A stretch of 25,973 nucleotides of DNA from JACCZX01 sp040003315 (GTDB taxonomy: Bacteria; Pseudomonadota; Gammaproteobacteria; Burkholderiales; Burkholderiaceae_F): the NCBI GenBank assembly GCA_040003315.1, contig JBDUCU010000032.1, positions 1 through 25,973 on the forward strand. The letters run 5' to 3'. A model generated the notes under the pieces. That model ran no database searches, had not been told where the DNA came from, and saw only the letters and a program-made list of their open reading frames with translations. Made by a program: the position numbers and the translations under genes. Of this stretch, positions 5,983 to 13,100 are shown piece by piece (position 1 is the first letter of the stretch; each line of letters opens with the position of its first letter).

Positions 5983-7002
5983 TTACGTTACGCTCGCGTG
6001 ACCTTCGGCCAGCCAGCGCGCGACCGGCAAACCGAAGTAAGTCAGTATGCCGTCGGCCCCGGCGCGCTTGAATGCCAGCAACGATTCGAGCACGACCTTC
6101 CGTTCATCCAACCATCCATTGGCGGCGGCGGCTTTCAGCATCGAGTACTCGCCGCTCACCTGGTACACAAACGTCGGCGCCTTGTACGCGTCTTTGACGC
6201 GCCGAACGATATCGAGATAAGGCATTCCCGGCTTGACCATCACCATGTCGGCCCCTTCGGCCAGATCGAGGCCAACCTCCCACAGCGCTTCATCGCTGTT
6301 ACCGGGGTCCATTTGATACGACATCTTGTTGGAAGCACCGAGGTTGGCCGAGGACCCGACCGCGTCCCGGAACGGACCATAAAACGCACTCGCGTACTTG
6401 GCCGAGTACGCCATGATCCGGGTGTGAATGGCTCCCTGTTGTTCGAGCGCGGCACGAATTGCGCCGATGCGCCCGTCCATCATGTCGCTCGGCGCGACGA
6501 TGTCGACTCCAGCCTGAGCCTGCATGACCGCCTGCTGCGTCAGGATGGCGACGGTTTCGTCGTTGATCACGTAGCCCGCAGGATCCAGCAGCCCGTCCTG
6601 ACCGTGCGTGGTGTACGGATCGAGCGCGACGTCGGTTAAGACGCCGAGCGCCGGAAAACGTTGCTTCAATGCGCGCGCAATACGCGGCACGATGCCGTCG
6701 GGATTGATTGCCTCGCGCCCGTCGGGCGATTTCACTGATTGCTCGGTGACCGGGAACAACGCAATCACCGGAATGCCCAGGCGCACACACTCCTCGGCGA
6801 TCGGCAGCAGCAGGTCGAGCGAGACACGCTCGACGCCGGGCATCGAAGCAACCGGCTCACGCCGCTTCGCGCCATCGAGCACGAACACCGGATAGATGAG
6901 GTCGCTCACCGTCAGCTGGTGCTCGCGCATCAACCGCCGCGAAAAATCGTCGCGCCGCATGCGGCGCATGCGCACCGATGGAAACTGGCCATGAATCTGC
7001 AT
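5983..7002 (-). CDS. hemB: Delta-aminolevulinic acid dehydratase (porphobilinogen synthase)
   Basis: HemB condenses two 5-aminolevulinate molecules to porphobilinogen in tetrapyrrole synthesis. The 339-residue product has both catalytic lysines: Lys202 in AYSAKYASAFYGPFR and the Schiff-base Lys257 in VMVKPGMPYLDI. At the metal site, the three cysteines of zinc enzymes are replaced: the segment reads DVALDPYTTHGQDG (124-137), with Ala126, Asp128 and Asp136. This is the Asp-type site of Pseudomonas-like enzymes, which do not need catalytic zinc and are activated by magnesium. The frame stays open far upstream, but the start at 7002 is fixed by AGGAG five bases before the ATG and by the family N-terminus (RMRRMRRDDFSRRLMRE). 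It lies 59 bases downstream of engB on the same strand. Confidence 0.97.
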   Translation of the reverse strand: MQIHGQFPSVRMRRMRRDDFSRRLMREHQLTVSDLIYPVFVLDGAKRREPVASMPGVERVSLDLLLPIAEECVRLGIPVIALFPVTEQSVKSPDGREAINPDGIVPRIARALKQRFPALGVLTDVALDPYTTHGQDGLLDPAGYVINDETVAILTQQAVMQAQAGVDIVAPSDMMDGRIGAIRAALEQQGAIHTRIMAYSAKYASAFYGPFRDAVGSSANLGASNKMSYQMDPGNSDEALWEVGLDLAEGADMVMVKPGMPYLDIVRRVKDAYKAPTFVYQVSGEYSMLKAAAANGWLDERKVVLESLLAFKRAGADGILTYFGLPVARWLAEGHASVT

Positions 7003-7007
7003 CCGAA

Positions 7008-7012
7008 CTCCT
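7008..7012 (-). promoter_or_regulatory. Ribosome-binding site deciding the hemB start
   Basis: On the minus strand AGGAG lies five bases before the ATG at 7002-7000. It distinguishes the real hemB start from the in-frame open extension that continues upstream through engB in another frame. Confidence 0.8.
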
Positions 7013-7061
7013 AGTGGCAGCCGTCCGACAAAATCGCAGAGCGAATCGTCGACGTGAATCG

Positions 7062-7697
7062 TTAACTTCGCAACCAGCCCGCAACAATGAATGACAACTC
7101 TTCGACACCTTGACGCTTGGTCGCGGAGAAAAGCTGGGCGGTGGCCCTCGGCCCGATTTCGGCAGCGCGCTGCTGAGCGGCTGCCAGCGCCTCTTTCTTC
7201 TCGGCGTTGTTCAACTGGTCCGACTTGGTCAACAGAAAGTGCAATCCTGATTGGCGCCCCGTGACGAAATCGATCAGCGCTTCGTCCCCGACCATCAGCG
7301 GACGTCGCGCGTCCATCACGATCACGATTCCGACCAGCGTCTGGCGCTGCGCCACGTAGCCGCCGACGAGTGCATCCCACTGAGCGCGTTGAGCTGCCGG
7401 CGCTTTTGCAAAGCCGTAGCCTGGCAGATCGACCAGCATCCCGCGCGCGCTCGGGGTGCTTCTGCCCCCTTCGGAAGTTGCGTCGCGCTCCGAGAGTTCG
7501 AAAAAATTGAGCAGCTGCGTGCGGCCGGGGGTCTTGCTGGCAAACGCCAACCGCTTCTGATCGGTCATCACATTGATCGCGCTCGATTTGCCCGCGTTCG
7601 AGCGTCCGGCGAACGCGATCTCGGGAAGCGACGGCGGCGGCAGGTCGTCGAGTGTGGCCACGGACATCACAAATTTGGCAGAGCGAAAGAGCTGCAC
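7062..7697 (-). CDS. engB: Ribosome biogenesis GTPase YsxC/EngB
   Basis: EngB is an essential small GTPase needed for late large-subunit assembly. The GTPase motifs are complete (numbering from 7697): G1 GRSNAGKSS (31-39), switch I TPGRTQ (56-61), G3 DLPGYG (90-95), G4 TKSD (157-160) and G5 SAT (191-193). I place the start at the GTG 7697-7695 because the resulting N-terminus (MQLFRSAKFVMSVATLDDLP) matches the family pattern of a short helix before DLPP; the ATG at 7667 would lose this helix. No clear Shine-Dalgarno sequence is visible for either. Its product is 211 residues, usual for the family. It is divergent from the cytochrome c4 gene and probably co-transcribed with hemB. Confidence 0.93.
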   Translation of the reverse strand: MQLFRSAKFVMSVATLDDLPPPSLPEIAFAGRSNAGKSSAINVMTDQKRLAFASKTPGRTQLLNFFELSERDATSEGGRSTPSARGMLVDLPGYGFAKAPAAQRAQWDALVGGYVAQRQTLVGIVIVMDARRPLMVGDEALIDFVTGRQSGLHFLLTKSDQLNNAEKKEALAAAQQRAAEIGPRATAQLFSATKRQGVEELSFIVAGWLRS

Positions 7698-7739
7698 AGC
7701 GGAGAGGCCGCAGTCGCCTGGGCACCTGATCGGGTTGCG

Positions 7740-7745
7740 TAGAAT
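7740..7745 (+). promoter_or_regulatory. Candidate -10 element for the cytochrome c4 gene
   Basis: TAGAAT matches the sigma-70 consensus TATAAT at five of six positions and lies 50 bases before the cytochrome start, inside the 97-base engB-cytochrome divergent spacer. No good -35 hexamer is present at 16-18 bases, so assignment is tentative. Confidence 0.35.
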
Positions 7746-7794
7746 ACGCGGCGCTCGTGCACCGTAAGACCGGATCATTAAGGGAAATGGCGTG

Positions 7795-8469
7795 ATGAAA
7801 CTCGCAAACTCGCGGCACTCGATAGTCAGCGTGCTCGCCGCAGGCTGCATCGTCGTCGCGGCGGCAGCACAAGCGCAGATGAAGCCTGCACCCCAAGTCG
7901 ATCCGGCGCGTGGACAGCAGATCGCTGCGCAGGTGTGCGCCGCCTGTCATGGCGCCGACGGCAACTCAACAGAGCCTACCAGCCCAACCTTGGCGCAGCA
8001 GCATTACGAGTATCTGTACAAGCAGCTGCTCGATTACAGCGTGCGCCAGGGACAACAGCGGCCGGCGCGCGAGAACGCAATCATGAATGGCATCGCTTCG
8101 CAGCTTTCCGATGACGACAAGCGAAACGTCGCTGCCTGGTTTGCAAGTCAGGCCGCGCAGCTCGATTCCGCACGCAGCAAGCAGGCGCTCGAGCTCGGCC
8201 AGCGGATATGGCGAGCAGGTCTGCCCGAGAAATCGCTGCCGGCGTGCGGCGGCTGCCATAACCCGGCGGGCTTGGGAATTCCAATCCTGTATCCGCGCTT
8301 GGGCGCCCAGCATGCCGAATATATCGAGGCAACGCTGCGTGATTTTCGCCAAGGCGTTCGCCGCAACAACGTCGCAATGCAGGAAATCGCGGGCAAGCTG
8401 TCCGACGCTGAAATTCGCGCGGTGGCCGATTTCGTACAGGGATTGCGACTCAACACTGCCTCGAAGTAG
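7795..8469 (+). CDS. Diheme cytochrome c4-type protein
   Basis: This periplasmic electron carrier has two class I cytochrome c domains. Numbering from the ATG at 7795, a signal peptide spans about residues 1-28 (hydrophobic core VSVLAAGCIVVAAA, cleavage near AQAQ). The first heme site is CAACH (48-52), with Met98 as likely axial ligand; the second is CGGCH (151-155), with Met195 likely. The total of 224 residues fits the c4 family, which passes electrons to terminal oxidases. A GTG three bases upstream (7792) is an alternative start; AAGGG at 7780-7784 fits the GTG slightly better. It is divergent from engB and converges on lysA with 19 bases between stops. The resB/ccsA cytochrome maturation genes often found next to it are absent here. 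Confidence 0.93.
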   Translation: MKLANSRHSIVSVLAAGCIVVAAAAQAQMKPAPQVDPARGQQIAAQVCAACHGADGNSTEPTSPTLAQQHYEYLYKQLLDYSVRQGQQRPARENAIMNGIASQLSDDDKRNVAAWFASQAAQLDSARSKQALELGQRIWRAGLPEKSLPACGGCHNPAGLGIPILYPRLGAQHAEYIEATLRDFRQGVRRNNVAMQEIAGKLSDAEIRAVADFVQGLRLNTASK

Positions 8470-8488
8470 AGCGCGACACCGCCACGCT

Positions 8489-9775
8489 TTAAGGCATTCG
8501 CGATTCGCCTGCAAACAACTCGCCGGCGGTTTCGCGGCGGCGCACGCAATACGAATCAGCACCGCTGACCATCACTTCGGCGGCCCGTGGCCGCGTGTTG
8601 TAGTTCGAGCTCATCGACATCGCATACGCGCCTGCACCTGCAAAGGCCAGCAGGTCACCCGGTTCAAGCGCCAGCGGTCGATCTCTTGCCAGCCAGTCGG
8701 AGGATTCGCAGATCGGACCGACAATGTCGTAGTGTTGCGGCGCCGAGGCTCTGGGTGATACCGGTACCACATCCATCCAGGCGTCATACATTGCCGGACG
8801 GAGCAGGTCGTTCATCGCCGCGTCGACGATTGCAAAGTTTCGTGCGGCACCCGGCTTGAGGTACTCCACCCGCGTGACCAACATACCGGCGTTGCCGACG
8901 ATCGAGCGGCCAGGTTCGAAAATCAATTTCTTGTCGCCGTGGCCGCGGGCGTCCAGGCGTGCCAGCAGTGCGTTGACCAGATCGGCTGCTCGCGGTGGTG
9001 TTTCGTCGCGGTAGCGAATCCCGAGGCCTCCGCCAAGATCAATTTGGCGAACATCAAGGTTCTCGCCGGTCAGTTTCTCGACCAAGTCAATGAGAAGGTC
9101 CACTGTCTCGACATACGGCGCGATCTCGGTGATCTGCGAACCGATGTGGCAACCGACACCCACCAGGTCGATCGCAGTCTTCGCTGACGCAAGACGAGCC
9201 AGCGCCAGCGAGTCCGCGTAGGCGACGCCGAACTTGTTGTTTTTGAGGCCCGTGGAGATATACGGGTGCGTGCCTGCGTCGATATCGGGATTGACTCGCA
9301 GCGAGACGCACGCCCGAATCGACAGTCGTTGGGCGATGGTGTCGATTCGATCGAGCTCCGCCGCGGATTCCACGTTGAAGCACGCAATATGTGCCTTCAG
9401 CGCACTCTCGATTTCATTCTCTGTCTTGCCCACTCCGGAGAACACCACCTTGCTAGCGTCGCCTCCGGCGGCTAGTACGCGGGCGAGCTCGCCCGCAGAA
9501 ACAATGTCGAAGCCGGCGCCGCAACGTGCAAGAACGTCGAGTACAGCGAGGTTCGAATTGGCCTTAACCGCATAGCACACCAGCGATTGCCGCCCCTGCA
9601 ACGCAGAGGTGTAGGCGCTATATGCCGTTTCGATTGCGCGTTGCGAGTAGACATAAAGAGGCGTGCCAAAGCGGGGCACCAACTGATCGAGCGCGACATC
9701 TTCGCAATACAAAGAATGGCGGCGGTCGCCGAGCTGATAGGTAAACCCCGCGCTGGCAGGCAGCGTGGGGATCAT
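8489..9775 (-). CDS. lysA: Diaminopimelate decarboxylase
   Basis: LysA removes CO2 from meso-diaminopimelate to give L-lysine, the last step of lysine synthesis, using pyridoxal phosphate. The 428-residue product has the PLP-binding lysine (Lys71 in YAVKANSN), the HIGSQI segment (210-215), the glycine-rich phosphate loop DLGGGLG (246-252), EPGRSIV (287-293) and the catalytic cysteine in GPICESSDW (Cys356). The start at 9775 overlaps the lptM stop as ATGA; the open frame continues upstream but that part is an out-of-frame reading of lptM. Start position and length agree with the family. It is the second gene of an lptM-lysA pair. Confidence 0.96.
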   Translation of the reverse strand: MIPTLPASAGFTYQLGDRRHSLYCEDVALDQLVPRFGTPLYVYSQRAIETAYSAYTSALQGRQSLVCYAVKANSNLAVLDVLARCGAGFDIVSAGELARVLAAGGDASKVVFSGVGKTENEIESALKAHIACFNVESAAELDRIDTIAQRLSIRACVSLRVNPDIDAGTHPYISTGLKNNKFGVAYADSLALARLASAKTAIDLVGVGCHIGSQITEIAPYVETVDLLIDLVEKLTGENLDVRQIDLGGGLGIRYRDETPPRAADLVNALLARLDARGHGDKKLIFEPGRSIVGNAGMLVTRVEYLKPGAARNFAIVDAAMNDLLRPAMYDAWMDVVPVSPRASAPQHYDIVGPICESSDWLARDRPLALEPGDLLAFAGAGAYAMSMSSNYNTRPRAAEVMVSGADSYCVRRRETAGELFAGESRMP

Positions 9776-9960
9776 TTTTGTTCGGAGGTGGCCGGAACGT
9801 CGGGAAACGGTCGCTCGCCGGCCTTTGGCGGCGCCCGCGATTGATCGGAGGGGGGCGGTGGCCGTAGCGTCAGCGGCCCTTTTTGCCCGCACGCCGGCAA
9901 CACCGTTCCCAGGGCGGCGAAGAGTAACGTTACGATAACGCGCGAGGCACTGATACCCAT
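9772..9960 (-). CDS. lptM: Small lipoprotein of the LptM (YifL) family
   Basis: The 62-residue product has a hydrophobic signal sequence (VIVTLLFAALGTVLPA) and a lipobox ending LPAC, directly followed by GQKGPLTL. The CGQKGPL motif after the acylated cysteine is the hallmark of LptM/YifL, a small lipoprotein that helps oxidative maturation of the LPS transporter LptD at the outer membrane in E. coli. The rest is a Pro-rich, probably disordered tail (RPPPPSDQSRAPPKAGERP). The ATG at 9960 is preferred; a TTG at 9969 is in frame but less likely. Its stop overlaps the lysA start (ATGA). It is divergent from cyaY with just 15 bases between start codons. Function here is inferred by family. Confidence 0.85.
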   Translation of the reverse strand: MGISASRVIVTLLFAALGTVLPACGQKGPLTLRPPPPSDQSRAPPKAGERPFPDVPATSEQK

Positions 9961-9975
9961 ATCGGCCAATCTAGC

Positions 9976-10293
9976 ATGAGCGAATCCGAGTTCGTTGAGC
10001 TGGCCGACGCCACCCTGTCCGACATCGAGCGTGCTGTGGATGCAGTCGATGTCGACATCGAAACATCGCGCGCGGGCAACGTACTGACGCTCGAACTCGG
10101 GGACGGCTCAAAGATCATCGTCAACAGTCAGGCCCCGATGCAGCAGATCTGGGTTGCAGGAAAAAGTGGCGCATTTCATTACGCGCGCGTGGGCGCGCTA
10201 TGGACCGACACGCGCGATGGCAGCGAGTTGTTTGCGGCGCTCTCGCGGCTGATCTCAGCGCAAGGCAGTGAAGCGGTTGTATTGAAGAGCTAG
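9976..10293 (+). CDS. cyaY: Iron donor protein CyaY (bacterial frataxin)
   Basis: CyaY binds iron and interacts with the IscS cysteine desulfurase to modulate iron-sulfur cluster assembly. The 105-residue product has the frataxin layout: an acidic first helix (SESEFVELADATLSDIERAVDAVDVDIE), then beta strands with NVLTLELGDGSKIIVNSQAPMQQIWVA, where the QAPMQQIWVA segment is the family signature, followed by SGAFHY and W66-equivalent TRDGSELF before the last helix. The length is typical. Its start is only 15 bases from the divergent lptM start, and its stop lies six bases from the convergent mrcA stop, so the gene is extremely tightly framed. Confidence 0.95.
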   Translation: MSESEFVELADATLSDIERAVDAVDVDIETSRAGNVLTLELGDGSKIIVNSQAPMQQIWVAGKSGAFHYARVGALWTDTRDGSELFAALSRLISAQGSEAVVLKS

Positions 10294-10299
10294 CAGCGG

Positions 10300-12699
10300 C
10301 TAAAAAATCTGCTCGCGGACCGATTCTCTTTTGACGGCCTCTTCCGGCGGCAGCGCGTCCTCGACTCCCACGCTGGCTACACCGTGCCCGGGCTGGTGCT
10401 CGACGAAGTAATACTCACCACCGAGGTTGACGACGCCAGTCGGTACCTCCCGCGTGATTTCTGGAACGCCCTTCAGTGCTTTGCCCATGTACGAAATCCA
10501 GATCGGTAGCGCGAGCCCGCCGCCGGTTTCCCGTTCGCCGAGCGGGCGCGGCTGATCGAATCCCATCCAGCTGACCGCGACCAGATCGCCGCCGTAGCCG
10601 GCAAACCATGCGTCATGCGAATCGTTGGTCGTTCCGGTTTTGCCGGCGATGTCGGGGCGTTTCAGCGTACTGCCCGCACGCGCCGCGGTGCCGTAGCGGG
10701 CAACGTCCTTCAGCAAGCTGTCCATCAGGAAAGCATTGCGCGCATCGAGGACCCGATTCGCTTCGTCACCGGCCTGCAGCGGCCTCGCTTCCATCAAGAC
10801 TTTGCCGGTGCTGTCGGTAATCTTGGCGACCAGGTGAACGTTCAGGTGATAGCCGCCGTTGGCAAACACGGAATACGCGTGCAGCATCTGCCAGGGCGTC
10901 ACGGTGCCGGCTCCCAGCGCCATCGTCAGATAGGCCGGATGTCTCTCCGCTTCGAAACCAAAACGCGTGACCCAGTCGCGCGCGAAGCGCGGCCCGATCG
11001 CCTGAAGAATACGGATCGATACCAGATTCTTCGACTTGGCGAGCCCCTGCCGCAACCGCATCGGGCCCTCGAACTTGCCATCGTAGTTTTTGGGCTCCCA
11101 CAGCTGCCCACCCGTCAGCGCAGGATCGATGCTAATCGGAGCGTCGTTGATCAATGTGCTCGGCGTAAAGCCCTTTTCAAGCGATGCGGAGTAAATGAAC
11201 GGCTTGAAGCTCGACCCCGGCTGACGCCACGCCTGCGTCACATGATTGAACTTGTTCAGATTGAAATCGAATCCGCCTACCAGCGCCTTGACCTGACCGT
11301 CCTTCGAGCTCGCCGCCACGAACGCAGCTTCGACCTGCGGCAGCTGGACGATTTGCCAGACGCCTTTGTCATCGCGCGTGACGCGGATAACGGCCCCCGG
11401 AACGATCTTGCGATTGGGTTGCGCCTTGGGCGACAGCGACGGCGCTGCAAACCGTAAGCCTTCGCTCTTGATGTCGATCGTGCCTCCACCCTGCAGCGCT
11501 GCGACGACCATGGTCGGCGATGCTTCGAGCACCACTGCCGGCACTAGATTCGGGCTGTCGATCGCTTCGATCAAAGCGTCTTCGATGCGTTGCTCTCGCA
11601 CGGCCGCATCCGCATGCAGCTCGATGAAAGCCTCGGGGCCTCGATAGCCGTACTTTCGGTCGTACGCGAGTACTTGCGAGCGCAGTGCGGTGTAAGCCGT
11701 TTCCTGGTCGTCCTTGCGCAGGGTGGTGAAAACGTTCAGGCCTCGCGTGTACGTCTCATCGCGAAAGACTTCGTACACAAGTTGTCTGGCAAGCTCGGCT
11801 GCGTACTCGGCGTGCAGCCGCACCTTGAACGCCTGCTCGACGGCGTAATTGGCGGCGCGCGGCTTGAGTTCTTGCTTCAGTGCGGCGTCGTGAGTCGGCT
11901 GATCGATAAAGCCGAGTTGCAGCATGCGCGCGAGCACGTACTGCTGGCGGCCTTTCGCACGCTTTGGATTGACGAATGGGTTGTACGCAGCCGGAGCGAC
12001 CGGCAACCCGGCGAGCGTTGCAATCTCGGCGGTAGTCAGATCCTTCAGCTTCTTGCCAAAGTAGATCTGGGACGCCGACGCAAATCCGTAGGCTCGCTGC
12101 CCCAGAAAAATCTGGTTGACGTAAACCTCGAAGATTCGGTCCTTCGAAAGCGAAGATTCGATCTTGTAGGCCAGTGCGATCTCGTACAACTTGCGCACGT
12201 AGCTCCGCTCGGAACTGAGAAAGAAGGTGCGGGCCACCTGCATCGTGATCGTGCTTCCGCCCTGGCCGCGCCGACCCGATGCAAAGTTGGAAAGGAAAGC
12301 GCGCGCGAGGCCCGCGTAGTCGACACCGTGATGGTGATAGAAGCCGTCATCTTCGGCCGCCAGAATCGCCTGCTTCAATTCGTCTGGGATCTCCGCCAGC
12401 GGCACAAATTCACGCCGTTCCTCGCCGAATTCACCTATCAGGATGCCATCGGCAGTCCATATTCGCAGTGGAATTTTGGGTCGATAGTCGGTGAGCGCGT
12501 CGATCGGCGGCAAGTTCGCGTAAACGATCGCAAACACGAACACGACGAGCAACATCCCGGCTGCAAGCCCGCTGCCGACGATAAGTGCGCCAACTCGGAG
12601 AGCGCGCCAATACCACGCAAGCGGTTCGCCGGGCGCTTCGTCGGCGGAATCGTCGGAATTGCGGTAGCTCACGTGATTTGAGGGGGCCGGTGAGTGCAA
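10300..12699 (-). CDS. mrcA: Penicillin-binding protein 1A (bifunctional glycosyltransferase/transpeptidase)
   Basis: PBP1A polymerises and cross-links peptidoglycan in the periplasm while anchored in the inner membrane. Counting from the TTG at 12699 (799 residues): a single membrane segment at about 38-60; a GT51 glycosyltransferase domain with catalytic Glu116 in AAEDDGFY, GGSTITMQ (147-154) and the KIESSLSKDRIFEVYVNQIFLG stretch; an inserted OB-like region (about 380-470); and a transpeptidase domain with SSFK (496-499, catalytic Ser496), SKN (556-558) and KTGT (687-690). All catalytic motifs are intact. The start is uncertain: a GTG at 12672 is a possible alternative and neither has a good Shine-Dalgarno sequence; only the cytoplasmic tail changes. 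It is divergent from pilM across the longest gap of the window. Confidence 0.95.
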   Translation of the reverse strand: MHSPAPSNHVSYRNSDDSADEAPGEPLAWYWRALRVGALIVGSGLAAGMLLVVFVFAIVYANLPPIDALTDYRPKIPLRIWTADGILIGEFGEERREFVPLAEIPDELKQAILAAEDDGFYHHHGVDYAGLARAFLSNFASGRRGQGGSTITMQVARTFFLSSERSYVRKLYEIALAYKIESSLSKDRIFEVYVNQIFLGQRAYGFASASQIYFGKKLKDLTTAEIATLAGLPVAPAAYNPFVNPKRAKGRQQYVLARMLQLGFIDQPTHDAALKQELKPRAANYAVEQAFKVRLHAEYAAELARQLVYEVFRDETYTRGLNVFTTLRKDDQETAYTALRSQVLAYDRKYGYRGPEAFIELHADAAVREQRIEDALIEAIDSPNLVPAVVLEASPTMVVAALQGGGTIDIKSEGLRFAAPSLSPKAQPNRKIVPGAVIRVTRDDKGVWQIVQLPQVEAAFVAASSKDGQVKALVGGFDFNLNKFNHVTQAWRQPGSSFKPFIYSASLEKGFTPSTLINDAPISIDPALTGGQLWEPKNYDGKFEGPMRLRQGLAKSKNLVSIRILQAIGPRFARDWVTRFGFEAERHPAYLTMALGAGTVTPWQMLHAYSVFANGGYHLNVHLVAKITDSTGKVLMEARPLQAGDEANRVLDARNAFLMDSLLKDVARYGTAARAGSTLKRPDIAGKTGTTNDSHDAWFAGYGGDLVAVSWMGFDQPRPLGERETGGGLALPIWISYMGKALKGVPEITREVPTGVVNLGGEYYFVEHQPGHGVASVGVEDALPPEEAVKRESVREQIF

Positions 12700-12758
12700 C
12701 AGCGAGTTAGGCGTGTGAGCGACCGCTTTTTTGCGCTTCGCTGCTCACAGAGTACGAG

Positions 12759-12764
12759 ATTATA
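12759..12764 (-). promoter_or_regulatory. Candidate mrcA -10 element
   Basis: On the minus strand this reads TATAAT, a perfect sigma-70 -10 hexamer, 60 bases before the mrcA start at 12699. The expected -35 position carries no clear TTGACA-like hexamer. If used, the transcript would start near 12752 and its leader would contain the GTGAGC/GCTCAC inverted repeat. Confidence 0.35.
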
Positions 12765-13088
12765 TGAGCCAGTTAAGCGTCATCGCATCCGCCTTGACGC
12801 GACGTTTGACGACCTTTAGCGGTAGATGTTCGTTGCGAATCCCTCAAAAAGGGCACGATTAGGCCGAACACGGGGCTTGTGTCGGTTTTGCGTATGTTGA
12901 TAGGATTTCACGTAGCGTCCGACAAAGCCGCGGTAAACGCTCGAAACAAAAGGAAAAAGGAAGTCTCGGGCGCGCTTTTTTTACAGGGATCTAGGGGATC
13001 GAGGGAGATCGGCGTTGGTTTCCTTCGCTCATTGTTTTGCTGAGTCACAGTGCGCCATTGAGCACTCGTTCTAGCGTTGCCAGCTGCT

Positions 13089-13093
13089 GGGAG
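13089..13093 (+). promoter_or_regulatory. Ribosome-binding site deciding the pilM start
   Basis: GGGAG lies seven bases before TTG 13101-13103, ideal spacing. The next ATG (13113) would be 19 bases away, and the TTG at 13077 lies upstream of this site. The Shine-Dalgarno sequence therefore favours the TTG at 13101. Confidence 0.65.
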
Positions 13094-13100
13094 CATTACC

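Larger units (their letters stand above)
12700..13100. other. mrcA-pilM divergent intergenic region
   Basis: This is the only stretch over 300 bases without a gene. It must carry promoters for mrcA (-) and the pil operon (+). It holds a TATAAT on the minus strand (12759-12764), an imperfect inverted repeat (GTGAGC 12715-12720 with GCTCAC 12742-12747), a T7 run at about 12976-12982 without a convincing preceding stem, and a weak plus-strand pair TTGTGT (12877-12882) and TAGGAT (12901-12906) with 18-base spacing. I see no conserved ORF and no clear sigma-54 site (GG-N10-GC with flanking consensus). Confidence 0.5.

Noticed and set aside
5978..5993. Triple TTACG direct repeat at the hemB end.
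   Set aside because: Only three short units, partly in coding sequence; too small to claim function.
6952..6967. Perfect 16-base palindrome inside hemB.
   Set aside because: It falls on codons for the conserved RMRRMRR stretch, whose Arg and Met codons easily generate GCGC/ATGC symmetry; no sign of a regulatory role.
7003..7950. A 655-codon minus-strand open frame that runs from 7950 into hemB and would give HemB a 316-residue N-terminal extension.
   Set aside because: The extension is Arg/Cys-rich and reads engB and the cytochrome spacer in the wrong frame; AGGAG before ATG 7002 and family alignment fix the hemB start.
10615..12681. Long plus-strand open frames (280 and 363 codons) opposite mrcA.
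   Set aside because: They are antisense shadows in GC-rich DNA, with Arg/Gln-rich composition and no family resemblance, while mrcA has complete catalytic motifs.
12976..12982. T7 run in the mrcA-pilM gap as a possible terminator.
   Set aside because: No stable stem precedes it on either strand, and no gene upstream would need it.
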